This document shows, in pieces, positions 53,133-61,280 of a stretch of 64,000 bases of DNA. The stretch is from Candidatus Hinthialibacter antarcticus (GTDB lineage Bacteria > Hinthialibacterota > Hinthialibacteria > Hinthialibacterales > Hinthialibacteraceae). Position 1 is the stretch's first letter, and every line of letters starts with the position of its first letter. Location: positions 62,001-126,000 of the forward strand of contig JAVCCE010000072.1 of NCBI GenBank assembly GCA_030765645.1. The letters are read 5' to 3'. The position numbers were made by a program, and so were the translations under genes. The notes beneath the pieces are model-generated. The model saw only the letters and a program-made list of their open reading frames with translations. It was not told where the DNA came from and made no database searches.

Positions 53133-56100
53133 ATGAAATTGGTTGAAGGATCAATACAACAACCGATCACCGTAACAGTCTGCGTGATTCTCGCCTTGCT
53201 GGCTGGGTTCGTCGCGCTGAACCGCGTTCCGATTCAGCTGACGCCGGAGATCGAAGACACAGTCATTGCGGTGACGACGACCTGGGAAAATGCGAGCCCG
53301 CAAGAAGTCGAAACCGAAATCGTCGATGAGCAGGAAGAGCGCTTACAGGGCGTTTCCAATTTGCGCTTGATGACGAGCGTCAGCCAACGCGGGCAAGGCG
53401 AAATTCGTCTGGAGTTTCAAGCTGGAACCAACAAAGACGTCGCCTTGCGCGAGGTGAGCGACAAACTACGCGAAGTTCCTGCGTATCCGTTGAATGTGGA
53501 TGAGCCCGTTGTTTCTGACACCGACCCGCAGAGCCGGGATTATGTCGCTTGGTTGTTGGTCGCTTGCGATAATCCCGATTATGACGTGACAAAATTATAC
53601 GATGTTCTTGATAAGCGTATGAAGCCTCAATTTGAGCGCTTGTCGGGCGTGGCTGAAGTGAACGTGTTGGGCGGGCGTGAGCGCGAAGTGCAGATTCGCG
53701 TTGATCCGGTCTTATTGGCGCAATATGGAATCACTTTCAGCCAATTGGCGGACGCAATAAATATTACAAACCAAAATTATTCCGGCGGCGCGTTGGTCGA
53801 TGGGAAATCTGACGTGCGGGTGCGTTCGATTGGCCGTTATAGCCAGATCGAACAAACGAAGAATACCGTCATCAAACAAGACGAAGCGGGGCCGGTTTAC
53901 ATCCGCGATGTTGCCGATGTTGTTGAAACCTATAAAGAGCAAGCGGCCTATGTGCGTTCACGCGGCATCCCGGTATTGGCGATTAATTTTCAACGTGAGA
54001 TTGGCGCCAATGTTTTAGACGTGATGAAAAATATTCACGAAGAAATCGACCGCATGAGCCTACCCGGCGGGTTGATGGAAGTGATCGCCAATAGCGAAAA
54101 TGTTGGCGGGAAACTGCGCCTGGTGCAAGTCTATGACCAGACGACCTATATCGACCATGCGCTGAGCCTGGTACAAGAAAATATTTTCCTTGGCGGCGGG
54201 CTGGCAATCATTACGCTGCTGCTTTTTTTACGCTCACTGCGTTCGATTGGCATCATCGCCATTGCGATTCCCATTTCAATTATTGGCTCAATCGTGTTGT
54301 TGTACGCGATGGGGCGGACGGTCAATGTCATCAGCCTGGCAGGTATGGCGTTCGCTGTTGGAATGGTGGTCGATAACTCGATTGTTGTTTTGGAAAACAT
54401 TTACCGACACCTTGAGATGGGCAAGTCCGTGCGTCAGTCGGCGCTTGAAGGCGCCCAGGAAGTCGCAGGCGCCGTCCTTGCTTCGACGCTGACAACGCTC
54501 ATCGTATTTATTCCGATTCTCTTAATTGAAGAGCAAGCGGGACAGCTGTTTCGCGACATCGCATTGGCAATTTGCGCGGCGGTTGGAATCAGCTTCATTG
54601 TCGCGATAACGGTGATTCCGTCCGCGTCGGCATTGTTTTTGCGCAACCGGGATTACAGCAAAAAACCAACGCCTTCTTTGGATTCAAAACGTGGATCGGG
54701 CGCGAAGGTTTTTCTGCGCGTATTGTTCTTTTTCATTTGGCTTCCCTATTACCTCTTTACGCACTTTTCAGAAATTGTCAGCAGCCAAGTCCGTTATTTG
54801 TCAAACACGGTTTTTTTGCGCTTGGCGATTATTGCGATTTTTGCGGTCGTTACGATTACTGGCGCCTATTTTCTGTTGCCGCCGATTGATTATTTGCCGC
54901 AAGGAAACCGCAACATTATTTTTGGTATGTTGATTCCGCCGCCCGGGTATAACTTAGAAAAATTATCGTCGGTCGGTAAACGCATTGAGGCGCGCATTCG
55001 GCCTTTTTGGCAGCAAACCGAAGCGATATTTGAATTTGAAAAAGGCAATATGAAGCCAGACCCCGACTCATTGGTTCAGTTGCCTGCCAGCCCAATGCCA
55101 GGGGCGCCGCTGATGACGCCGCCTGCGATAAAAAATTATTTTTTAGTGGCTAGCAATGGCGCGATGTTTCACGGCGCGATCAGTGACGACGACGAAAAAG
55201 TCGTCGATATTATTCCCCTGTTTCAGTACGCGACCGCATCGGACGTTGCGCCCGGGTTTATTGGTTTCGCGTTTCAACTTCCACTATTTCGCATCGGCGG
55301 CACCACCGGTTCAGCGGTCAATATTGATCTCTCCGGGCCGAATTTGTCGCAAGTGAGCGGGGCCGCTGGCGCATTATTTGGAAACATCGTTGCTCAATAC
55401 GGCCCCTATTCTTTGCAGCCGGAACCAAGCAATTTCAATGTGCCGAGTCCTGAACTTCAGGTGCTTCCTAATTTAATCAAATTAACGGACATGGGGTTGA
55501 CGCCCCGAGACATCGGCCTTGCGGTTCAAGTGAATGCGGACGGCGCTTTTGTTGGAGAGTATGAAGTTGAGGGCGAACGTATCGACTTGGTGTTGATTTC
55601 GAAAGATGCGAGTACGAAGAATGAATTAACGGATTTGTTGCGCGTCCCGTTGTCGACGCCTGACGGGGCGAATGTGACGTTGGAAAGCGTGGCTGATTTT
55701 AACCGCACGGTTCGGCCCGACCAGATCAAACGGGTGGCGCGTCAGCGCGCGGTCACGCTGCAATTCACGCCGCCGCCGGGAATGCCGTTGCAAAATGCCA
55801 TAGATGACATTGGGGGCATGATTGAACAGTTGCAAACCGCCGGGCAAATTCCGCCGGAAGTGCAAATCAATCTGACCGGCAGCGCGAGCAAACTGGGCGC
55901 GATGCAAACCGCGTTGCTTGGCGACGGTACATTTTCGGGCATGACGCAAAGTTCGTTGTTTCTTGCTTTGTTGGTTGTGTATTTGTTAATGTGCGTGTTG
56001 TTCCAAAGTTGGGTTTATCCATTGGTGATTATGGTGACGGTGCCGCTGGCGACGTTCGGCGGGTTACTGACATTGGCGGGTGTCCATTACTGGAGCCTGA

Positions 56101-56483
56101 TCGACCGCCACATGCCAATTCAAAATATGGATGTGCTGACCATTCTCGGCTTTGTAATTTTGGCTGGCGTCGTGGTCAATAACGCGATCTTAATTGTCCA
56201 CCAGACGTTAAATTTTCTGACGACAGACAGCAACATGGACCCAAAAGAAGCGATTGCGCAAGCGACGGAATCCCGCGTACGTCCGATTATGATGAGTACG
56301 CTGACCTCAGTGGGCGGTATGGCGCCGCTGGTGTTAATGCCCGGCGCGGGTTCAGAACTCTATCGAGGCCTTGGCAGCGTCGTCGTTGGCGGGTTGCTTG
56401 TTTCAACTGTGTTTACGTTGGTTTTGATTCCACTGGTGTTGAGCGTGGTATTCGATATCCAGCGGATGTTTACACGGCAATAA
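53133..56483 (+). CDS. RND efflux pump permease (AcrB/HAE1-like)
   Basis: 1116 residues from ATG 53133, with GGAG upstream. It is a proton-driven pump of the inner membrane. First helix LVEGSIQQPITVTVCVIL; two large periplasmic loops at about 40-335 and 590-870; helix blocks at about 340-540 and 880-1110. The TM4 motif reads VVDNSIVVLENI, with the first proton-relay Asp kept and the second changed to Asn, as in many HAE1-type members. Substrates may be drugs, bile-like compounds or lipids. Operon with the adaptor, under the candidate operator at 51883. Confidence 0.94.
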   Translation: MKLVEGSIQQPITVTVCVILALLAGFVALNRVPIQLTPEIEDTVIAVTTTWENASPQEVETEIVDEQEERLQGVSNLRLMTSVSQRGQGEIRLEFQAGTNKDVALREVSDKLREVPAYPLNVDEPVVSDTDPQSRDYVAWLLVACDNPDYDVTKLYDVLDKRMKPQFERLSGVAEVNVLGGREREVQIRVDPVLLAQYGITFSQLADAINITNQNYSGGALVDGKSDVRVRSIGRYSQIEQTKNTVIKQDEAGPVYIRDVADVVETYKEQAAYVRSRGIPVLAINFQREIGANVLDVMKNIHEEIDRMSLPGGLMEVIANSENVGGKLRLVQVYDQTTYIDHALSLVQENIFLGGGLAIITLLLFLRSLRSIGIIAIAIPISIIGSIVLLYAMGRTVNVISLAGMAFAVGMVVDNSIVVLENIYRHLEMGKSVRQSALEGAQEVAGAVLASTLTTLIVFIPILLIEEQAGQLFRDIALAICAAVGISFIVAITVIPSASALFLRNRDYSKKPTPSLDSKRGSGAKVFLRVLFFFIWLPYYLFTHFSEIVSSQVRYLSNTVFLRLAIIAIFAVVTITGAYFLLPPIDYLPQGNRNIIFGMLIPPPGYNLEKLSSVGKRIEARIRPFWQQTEAIFEFEKGNMKPDPDSLVQLPASPMPGAPLMTPPAIKNYFLVASNGAMFHGAISDDDEKVVDIIPLFQYATASDVAPGFIGFAFQLPLFRIGGTTGSAVNIDLSGPNLSQVSGAAGALFGNIVAQYGPYSLQPEPSNFNVPSPELQVLPNLIKLTDMGLTPRDIGLAVQVNADGAFVGEYEVEGERIDLVLISKDASTKNELTDLLRVPLSTPDGANVTLESVADFNRTVRPDQIKRVARQRAVTLQFTPPPGMPLQNAIDDIGGMIEQLQTAGQIPPEVQINLTGSASKLGAMQTALLGDGTFSGMTQSSLFLALLVVYLLMCVLFQSWVYPLVIMVTVPLATFGGLLTLAGVHYWSLIDRHMPIQNMDVLTILGFVILAGVVVNNAILIVHQTLNFLTTDSNMDPKEAIAQATESRVRPIMMSTLTSVGGMAPLVLMPGAGSELYRGLGSVVVGGLLVSTVFTLVLIPLVLSVVFDIQRMFTRQ

Positions 56484-56574
56484 ACGTGAAATGCTTACAA
56501 ATTTTGTCGTTCTTCTTGCCCTCAGCGTATTCTCCCAGTAAAACATAGATGTGGATTTGATTAAGAGGAGCGCT

Positions 56575-57768
56575 ATGAAATCATTCTATCTATATTTTCT
56601 ATTCGTTGTTTCAGCCCTATTTTCATCTACGTCATTCGCGCTGGAAGTCAAAGTTGACGCCGGACCGTTCCCCCTGAATCACACCCCGGTTTTTCTGGAG
56701 ATGAATAGCGCTCCATCTGAAAATGTCGTTGTAACGCATGGCAGCCAAGTTCAAGTCGGGCAAATAGAGCGCCTGGAAAACGGGCGCGTGAAAGTCTGGT
56801 GGATGGTTGATTCACTTCAGAAAGAATCGAGCAAAGTCTATTCGATTTCTTTTGAATACGCCCCACCAGCCCAAAAATTCTCATGGTCATCGGAAGAAAA
56901 AATAGGGATGGATTTATCTTACGGCGACCGTACGCTATTGCGATATATGCACCCGTCTTATGACCCGAATGATGTTGAATCGACCAAAAAACCATTCCAT
57001 CATGTATTTGATCCAACGGGCGCCCATCTGATTACCAAGGGAGTTGGCGGTAAATATTCTCACCATCGCGGAATCTTTTTTGGTTACAACAAAGTGTATA
57101 TTGGCGGCGACGTTGTTGATATCTGGCACGCCCGCAACGGCGAACATAGCGTTCACCGTGAAGTTGTTCGTGAATCGGTTGGCGCCGTGTTTGGCGAGCA
57201 AGTGTTATTGATTGATTGGAAAGACGCCAAGGGAAAGCCGTTTATCCAAGAGACGCGCACGTTGCGGGTCTATCAACCCGCAGATGACCAATTTTTGGTT
57301 GAATTCTGGACGGAATTACAATCGCTTCGCGGTCATATTCGGTTGGAGGGCGACCGCCAACATGCAGGCGTTCAATTTCGCGCGGCTCAAGAAGTCGCGG
57401 AGCATGAAAACACGACGCGTTTTCTTCGCCCTGACATCTGGAAGCACCTAGAACCTGAAAAAGCGAATAATGCTGAAAATTTTGTTGATCTGCCTTGGAA
57501 CGCCATGCAATTCACCGTGGAAGACACGCGCTATACTGCGGCGTATCTGACCGACCCTGCAAACCCGGACGGCGCGCGCTTTTCAGAACGGGCGTATGGC
57601 CGGTTTGGCGAGTTCGTTCCTTATGAAATCACCGAAGACCAACCTCTACGCCTGCATTATCAATGGTGGATCAAGACGGGCGACGATGTTTCGCGGGAAA
57701 CCATCGAAGCGCAATATCAAACGATGGTTGATCCACCAAGAGTGAAGGTCATTGTGAATGATCGCTAG
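56575..57768 (+). CDS. Secreted PmoA-like (DUF6807) protein
   Basis: 397 residues from ATG 56575, with GAGGAG upstream. Signal peptide at about 1-22. The family core YMHPSYDPND, KPFHHVFDPTGAHLTK-type region, and SHHRGIFFGYN, then WHARNGEHSVHRE near 180-215 are present, with a C-terminal LHYQWWIKTG. DUF6807 proteins were named for a methane-oxidation-related label but are widespread in glycan-degrading Planctomycetota and Bacteroidota, often beside glycoside hydrolases and Gfo/Idh proteins. Biochemical role unknown. It converges on the nitrilase with a 4-base overlap. Confidence 0.85.
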   Translation: MKSFYLYFLFVVSALFSSTSFALEVKVDAGPFPLNHTPVFLEMNSAPSENVVVTHGSQVQVGQIERLENGRVKVWWMVDSLQKESSKVYSISFEYAPPAQKFSWSSEEKIGMDLSYGDRTLLRYMHPSYDPNDVESTKKPFHHVFDPTGAHLITKGVGGKYSHHRGIFFGYNKVYIGGDVVDIWHARNGEHSVHREVVRESVGAVFGEQVLLIDWKDAKGKPFIQETRTLRVYQPADDQFLVEFWTELQSLRGHIRLEGDRQHAGVQFRAAQEVAEHENTTRFLRPDIWKHLEPEKANNAENFVDLPWNAMQFTVEDTRYTAAYLTDPANPDGARFSERAYGRFGEFVPYEITEDQPLRLHYQWWIKTGDDVSRETIEAQYQTMVDPPRVKVIVNDR

Positions 57769-58733
57769 GCTTCATCTTCGCCGAAGCGAATGATTCGGGT
57801 CGAACGTTCAAATCCGATTTGGGTTGCAATCAGTTTGTATAGCTCCGGTCGACGCGCTTGCAGCCAACGCTGTCCGGTTGACATTGGCTGCAATGACTTA
57901 TCGAGTTCGGCTATGACCATGTTGTCGTCGGCTTTCCAGGTTTCAACAAGAATTCGCCCATACGGATCAAGCACCATTGCGTTTCCAGTGCGAACTTCAT
58001 CATCATCCATTCCGACTCCATTACTGAATAGAATAAATAATCCGTTGTCGTGCGCTCGCGAAGGCAGCCATCGCATCAGCCATTCCCTGCCCTTCGGGCC
58101 GCGTATTTCTTCTTCAATTGCTTTGGGGTTCTCTTTACGGTTCAACCAAATTTCAGGATCAATTACATCCATTGCATGAGGGCTGCGCGATTTGGTCCCG
58201 CCGGTTTGGTGAGGCGCCAATAGAATCTCTGCGCCTAAGAGCGCATTCATACGCGCGTTTTCGATTAGGTTATTGTCATAACATATTAAGACGCCAATAC
58301 GCCAACCGTGAGGTGTGTCAAAGACAGTAAATTCATCGCCGCAGTCTATATCTTCATTAATGAACGCATGAAGTTTGCGGTGTTTTTTGTGGCTTCCGTC
58401 GGGCATGGCAACCAGATAGGTATTATACATTCGGCCATCTTCGCAAATTTCGACGAGACCGGCGCCGATGGTCATATTGTATTCCTGCGACCATTGTAGG
58501 ACTGCCTGCGAACTCGGCCCATCCGAAACAGGCTCAGCAATCTTCATCAGTTGGTTTCGGTCTAATTTTCGAAGATACCAGTAGCCTGTGATTGAACATT
58601 CTGGAAATGTGATTAGCTCAACGCCTTGTTGATGGGCTTGTTCAACAAAGGCGCACATCTTCTCTAAATTGGCAGATTTATCGCCGGATTGATGTTCAAA
58701 TTGGACGGATGCAACTTTGAGATTATCAGGCAT
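57765..58733 (-). CDS. Carbon-nitrogen hydrolase (nitrilase superfamily)
   Basis: 322 residues, no signal peptide, so cytoplasmic. The catalytic triad is E45 in ITFPECSITGYWY, K120 in KKHRKLHAF and C151 in VLICYDNNLIENAR. GGTKSRSPHAMD and the C-terminal ARRPELYK complete the domain. Members hydrolyse amides, nitriles or carbamoyl groups; the FPE-C-S-ITGY variant is often seen in N-carbamoyl or amidase branches, but the substrate is open. GGGGGGAG lies upstream of the ATG. It runs opposite to the secreted genes around it. Confidence 0.9.
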   Translation of the reverse strand: MPDNLKVASVQFEHQSGDKSANLEKMCAFVEQAHQQGVELITFPECSITGYWYLRKLDRNQLMKIAEPVSDGPSSQAVLQWSQEYNMTIGAGLVEICEDGRMYNTYLVAMPDGSHKKHRKLHAFINEDIDCGDEFTVFDTPHGWRIGVLICYDNNLIENARMNALLGAEILLAPHQTGGTKSRSPHAMDVIDPEIWLNRKENPKAIEEEIRGPKGREWLMRWLPSRAHDNGLFILFSNGVGMDDDEVRTGNAMVLDPYGRILVETWKADDNMVIAELDKSLQPMSTGQRWLQARRPELYKLIATQIGFERSTRIIRFGEDEA

Positions 58734-58883
58734 GATATTTTCTCCCCCCAGCGCTAATCGACATTATCATACTAGCAGATTAGCCGCTTTTTTTCTTCAA
58801 CTAAATTATTTATCCCGTTAGCGGTCTTTCATTGAATTTGGTACTATTGTTAAACGACTTTAACTGAGAAAGGTATCAGCAAA

Positions 58884-59951
58884 ATGAAACGCCGCACATT
58901 TTTGCTTCAAACTGCCGCCGCCAGTTGTTTATCGCTGGCTTCAACCTCAAACGCCGCTGAAATAGACGTGTTTTCACCCGCCCATATTCCCCGCTGGCGC
59001 GGATTCAATCTGCTTGAAAAATTTACGTTGAGACAAAATAAACCCTATAGCGAGCGTGATTTTGAATGGATGGCGAAATGGGGCTTTGATTTCGCCCGCA
59101 TCCCGATGGATTACCGCTGTTGGACAAACGCCGATAAGCCTTATGAGTATGATGAAACCGTCCTGAAGCATATTGATGAATTGGTTGGCTATGGAAAGCA
59201 ATACGGCGTTCATATTAATTTAAACTTGCATCGGGCGCCGGGGTATTGCGTGAATCCGCCGGAAGAAAAACTTGACCTCTTTTCGTCAGATGAAGCGTTA
59301 AAACAATTTTGCGCACAATGGAAAAATTTTGCAGAACGCTATAAAAGTACGGCTCAGAATGAAGTTTCGTTTGATTTATTGAATGAACCCAAAAACAGCA
59401 TCCCGGAAGAAACCTACGCCCGGGTCATGCGCGCCGCCATACAGACGATCCGCAAAGTTGATCCCAATCGAGTGGTGGTAGTGGATGGCCTCAGTTGGGG
59501 ACAGAAGCCCGTTCACGCCTTGGCAAAAGACAACATTGCCCAAAGCACCCGAGGGTACAATCCGTTCCAGATCAGCCACTATAAGGCGTCTTGGATTGGC
59601 GGCAGCGATACATGGGACGTTCCGACCTGGCCGCTCAAAGTCAAAGATCAAATACAGGATAAACAGTGGATTTTTGAAAAATATATCAAGCCGTGGAAAG
59701 AACTCGAAGCCAAAGGCGTCGGCGTACATGTGGGCGAGTGGGGTTGTTATAACAAAACGCCGCATGACGTTGCGCTGCCCTGGATGGAAGATTGCCTCGC
59801 GCTTTGGAAAGACGCAGGCTGGGGATGGTCGGTCTGGAACCTGCGCGGCTCATTCGGGATTGCCGACAGCGGGCGCGAAGATGTTCAATATGAAGAATTA
59901 GACGGTCACAAAATCGACCGTAAAATGCTGGAACTGCTCCGGCGATATTAA
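58884..59951 (+). CDS. Exported glycoside hydrolase family 5 (cellulase-like)
   Basis: 355 residues. The N-terminus MKRRTFLLQTAAASCLSLAS is a Tat-like signal, cleaved after SNA or A-A. The TIM barrel has RGFNLLEKF, FARIPMDYRCW, HINLNLHRAPGY, the acid/base E168 in LLNEPKNSI, ISHYKAS and the nucleophile E285 in VGEWGCYN. Family 5 enzymes cleave beta-1,4 glucans, mannans and related polymers. The next gene starts 15 bases downstream; three secreted proteins (this, the CinA-like, the DUF4962) appear co-transcribed. Confidence 0.91.
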   Translation: MKRRTFLLQTAAASCLSLASTSNAAEIDVFSPAHIPRWRGFNLLEKFTLRQNKPYSERDFEWMAKWGFDFARIPMDYRCWTNADKPYEYDETVLKHIDELVGYGKQYGVHINLNLHRAPGYCVNPPEEKLDLFSSDEALKQFCAQWKNFAERYKSTAQNEVSFDLLNEPKNSIPEETYARVMRAAIQTIRKVDPNRVVVVDGLSWGQKPVHALAKDNIAQSTRGYNPFQISHYKASWIGGSDTWDVPTWPLKVKDQIQDKQWIFEKYIKPWKELEAKGVGVHVGEWGCYNKTPHDVALPWMEDCLALWKDAGWGWSVWNLRGSFGIADSGREDVQYEELDGHKIDRKMLELLRRY

Positions 59952-59966
59952 TCATGAGGATATGAA

Positions 59967-61268
59967 ATGAGTCAGCGTTACGCTTTCTATTTCTTATGCA
60001 GTATTTTCGTTGTGTTTTCAGTCGGTGCTGCGTTTTCAGAACCAACGGACGCGCCGACAAAATACGCAATTGTCGTCACCGGCGGCGAACTGTTACGCGG
60101 CGTTTATGCGGATGGTCATACGCAATTTATTACCAGTACGCTTGAGCCGTTGGGAGCAAAATGCGTCAGCGCGGTGTGCGTCGGCGATACGGCGGAAGAG
60201 TTGCAGGATGCGCTGCGCTTTTCGAGCCAACACGCGGATTTTGTCCTCGTGACGGGAGGCCTTGGCCCGACCGACGACGATGTAACCCGTAAGACGTTGT
60301 CGGCGTTTGCCGGCATTGATTTATACGAGAATCCCGAAGTGGTTGACCAGATGGTGCGTCGTTACGGCGCGTCATCAAAAGAGAAACTTCGCGACAACAT
60401 GCGACGCCAGGCGATGACGCCGAAAAAAGGCCGATACTTGCTCAATCCAAACGGCAGCGCGGTTGGTTTAGTGTTCGATGACGGACAGCGCGTCATCGCT
60501 GCTATGCCGGGGCCGCCGCGCGAATTACAGCCGATGGTGAAAGAGCAGCTGCTTCCCTTTCTCGCTGAACGCTTCGGCATCAAAACCATCGGCGCCTCGC
60601 TGACGATGCGCTTCATTAATATCGGCGAATCGCAAATCGACGAAGTGATGCACAAACATCTGACGCTGCCGAAAGAGCTGATGATTTCTTCTCTCTTTGA
60701 GATGGGACGTGTGGATTTGACTTTGTCCCTGCCGGGCGGTTCTGAACAAGACCGGGCAATCTTGCGTCAGTTTGAAAGCGAATTATTGGCGCACATTGGC
60801 GACTCGATGTACACCGATCAAGGCTCGACGTTAGAAGAAAGCGTGGTTGCGTTATTGAAAGAAAATAATGTGTCTCTCGTGACCGCTGAGGTCGGCAGCG
60901 GCGGCGCCGTGTCCGCGAGTTTGAGTCGTCCTGAGGACGCCGTTTCCGTATATTCCGGGGGATATATAGCGCCCAGCGACAACGTAATGGCCCAGATGGT
61001 CGGCGTCGATCACTTGGATCAGGAATCCCACGAAGCGCTTTCGAAACAGATCGCAGGCGTGATTCAAAAACGCGCAGGCAGCAAGTGGGGGCTTTATATC
61101 AGTGAAATTCATCAGAATGAAAATCGCCGCTTTGTCTGGCTCGCGCTCGCATCGGATGACGGCGCAATTGATGGACGCCAAATTGGCGTCAGCGGTCGGG
61201 GGCAATATGCGCAAGACCGATTGGTGAATTATGTTCTGGATTATTTGCGGAGGCGTTTGCAGAAATAA
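59967..61268 (+). CDS. CinA-like protein with a signal peptide and degraded deamidase motif
   Basis: 433 residues. The N-terminus has a clear hydrophobic signal (YFLCSIFVVFSVGAAFS) before the MoCF-binding domain, which begins YAIVVTGGELLRG and contains VTGGLGPTDDDVTRKTL near 100. The C-terminal domain corresponds to PncC nicotinamide-nucleotide deamidase, but the usual AES-x-TGG reads AEVGSGG near residue 307, and the following SGGYIAPSDN departs from the active family. Classical CinA is cytoplasmic and acts in NAD salvage. Export would remove it from that pathway, so its job here is unclear. It lies in an apparent operon with GH5 and DUF4962 proteins. Confidence 0.84.
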   Translation: MSQRYAFYFLCSIFVVFSVGAAFSEPTDAPTKYAIVVTGGELLRGVYADGHTQFITSTLEPLGAKCVSAVCVGDTAEELQDALRFSSQHADFVLVTGGLGPTDDDVTRKTLSAFAGIDLYENPEVVDQMVRRYGASSKEKLRDNMRRQAMTPKKGRYLLNPNGSAVGLVFDDGQRVIAAMPGPPRELQPMVKEQLLPFLAERFGIKTIGASLTMRFINIGESQIDEVMHKHLTLPKELMISSLFEMGRVDLTLSLPGGSEQDRAILRQFESELLAHIGDSMYTDQGSTLEESVVALLKENNVSLVTAEVGSGGAVSASLSRPEDAVSVYSGGYIAPSDNVMAQMVGVDHLDQESHEALSKQIAGVIQKRAGSKWGLYISEIHQNENRRFVWLALASDDGAIDGRQIGVSGRGQYAQDRLVNYVLDYLRRRLQK

Positions 61269-61280
61269 TTGGAGAGTGTC

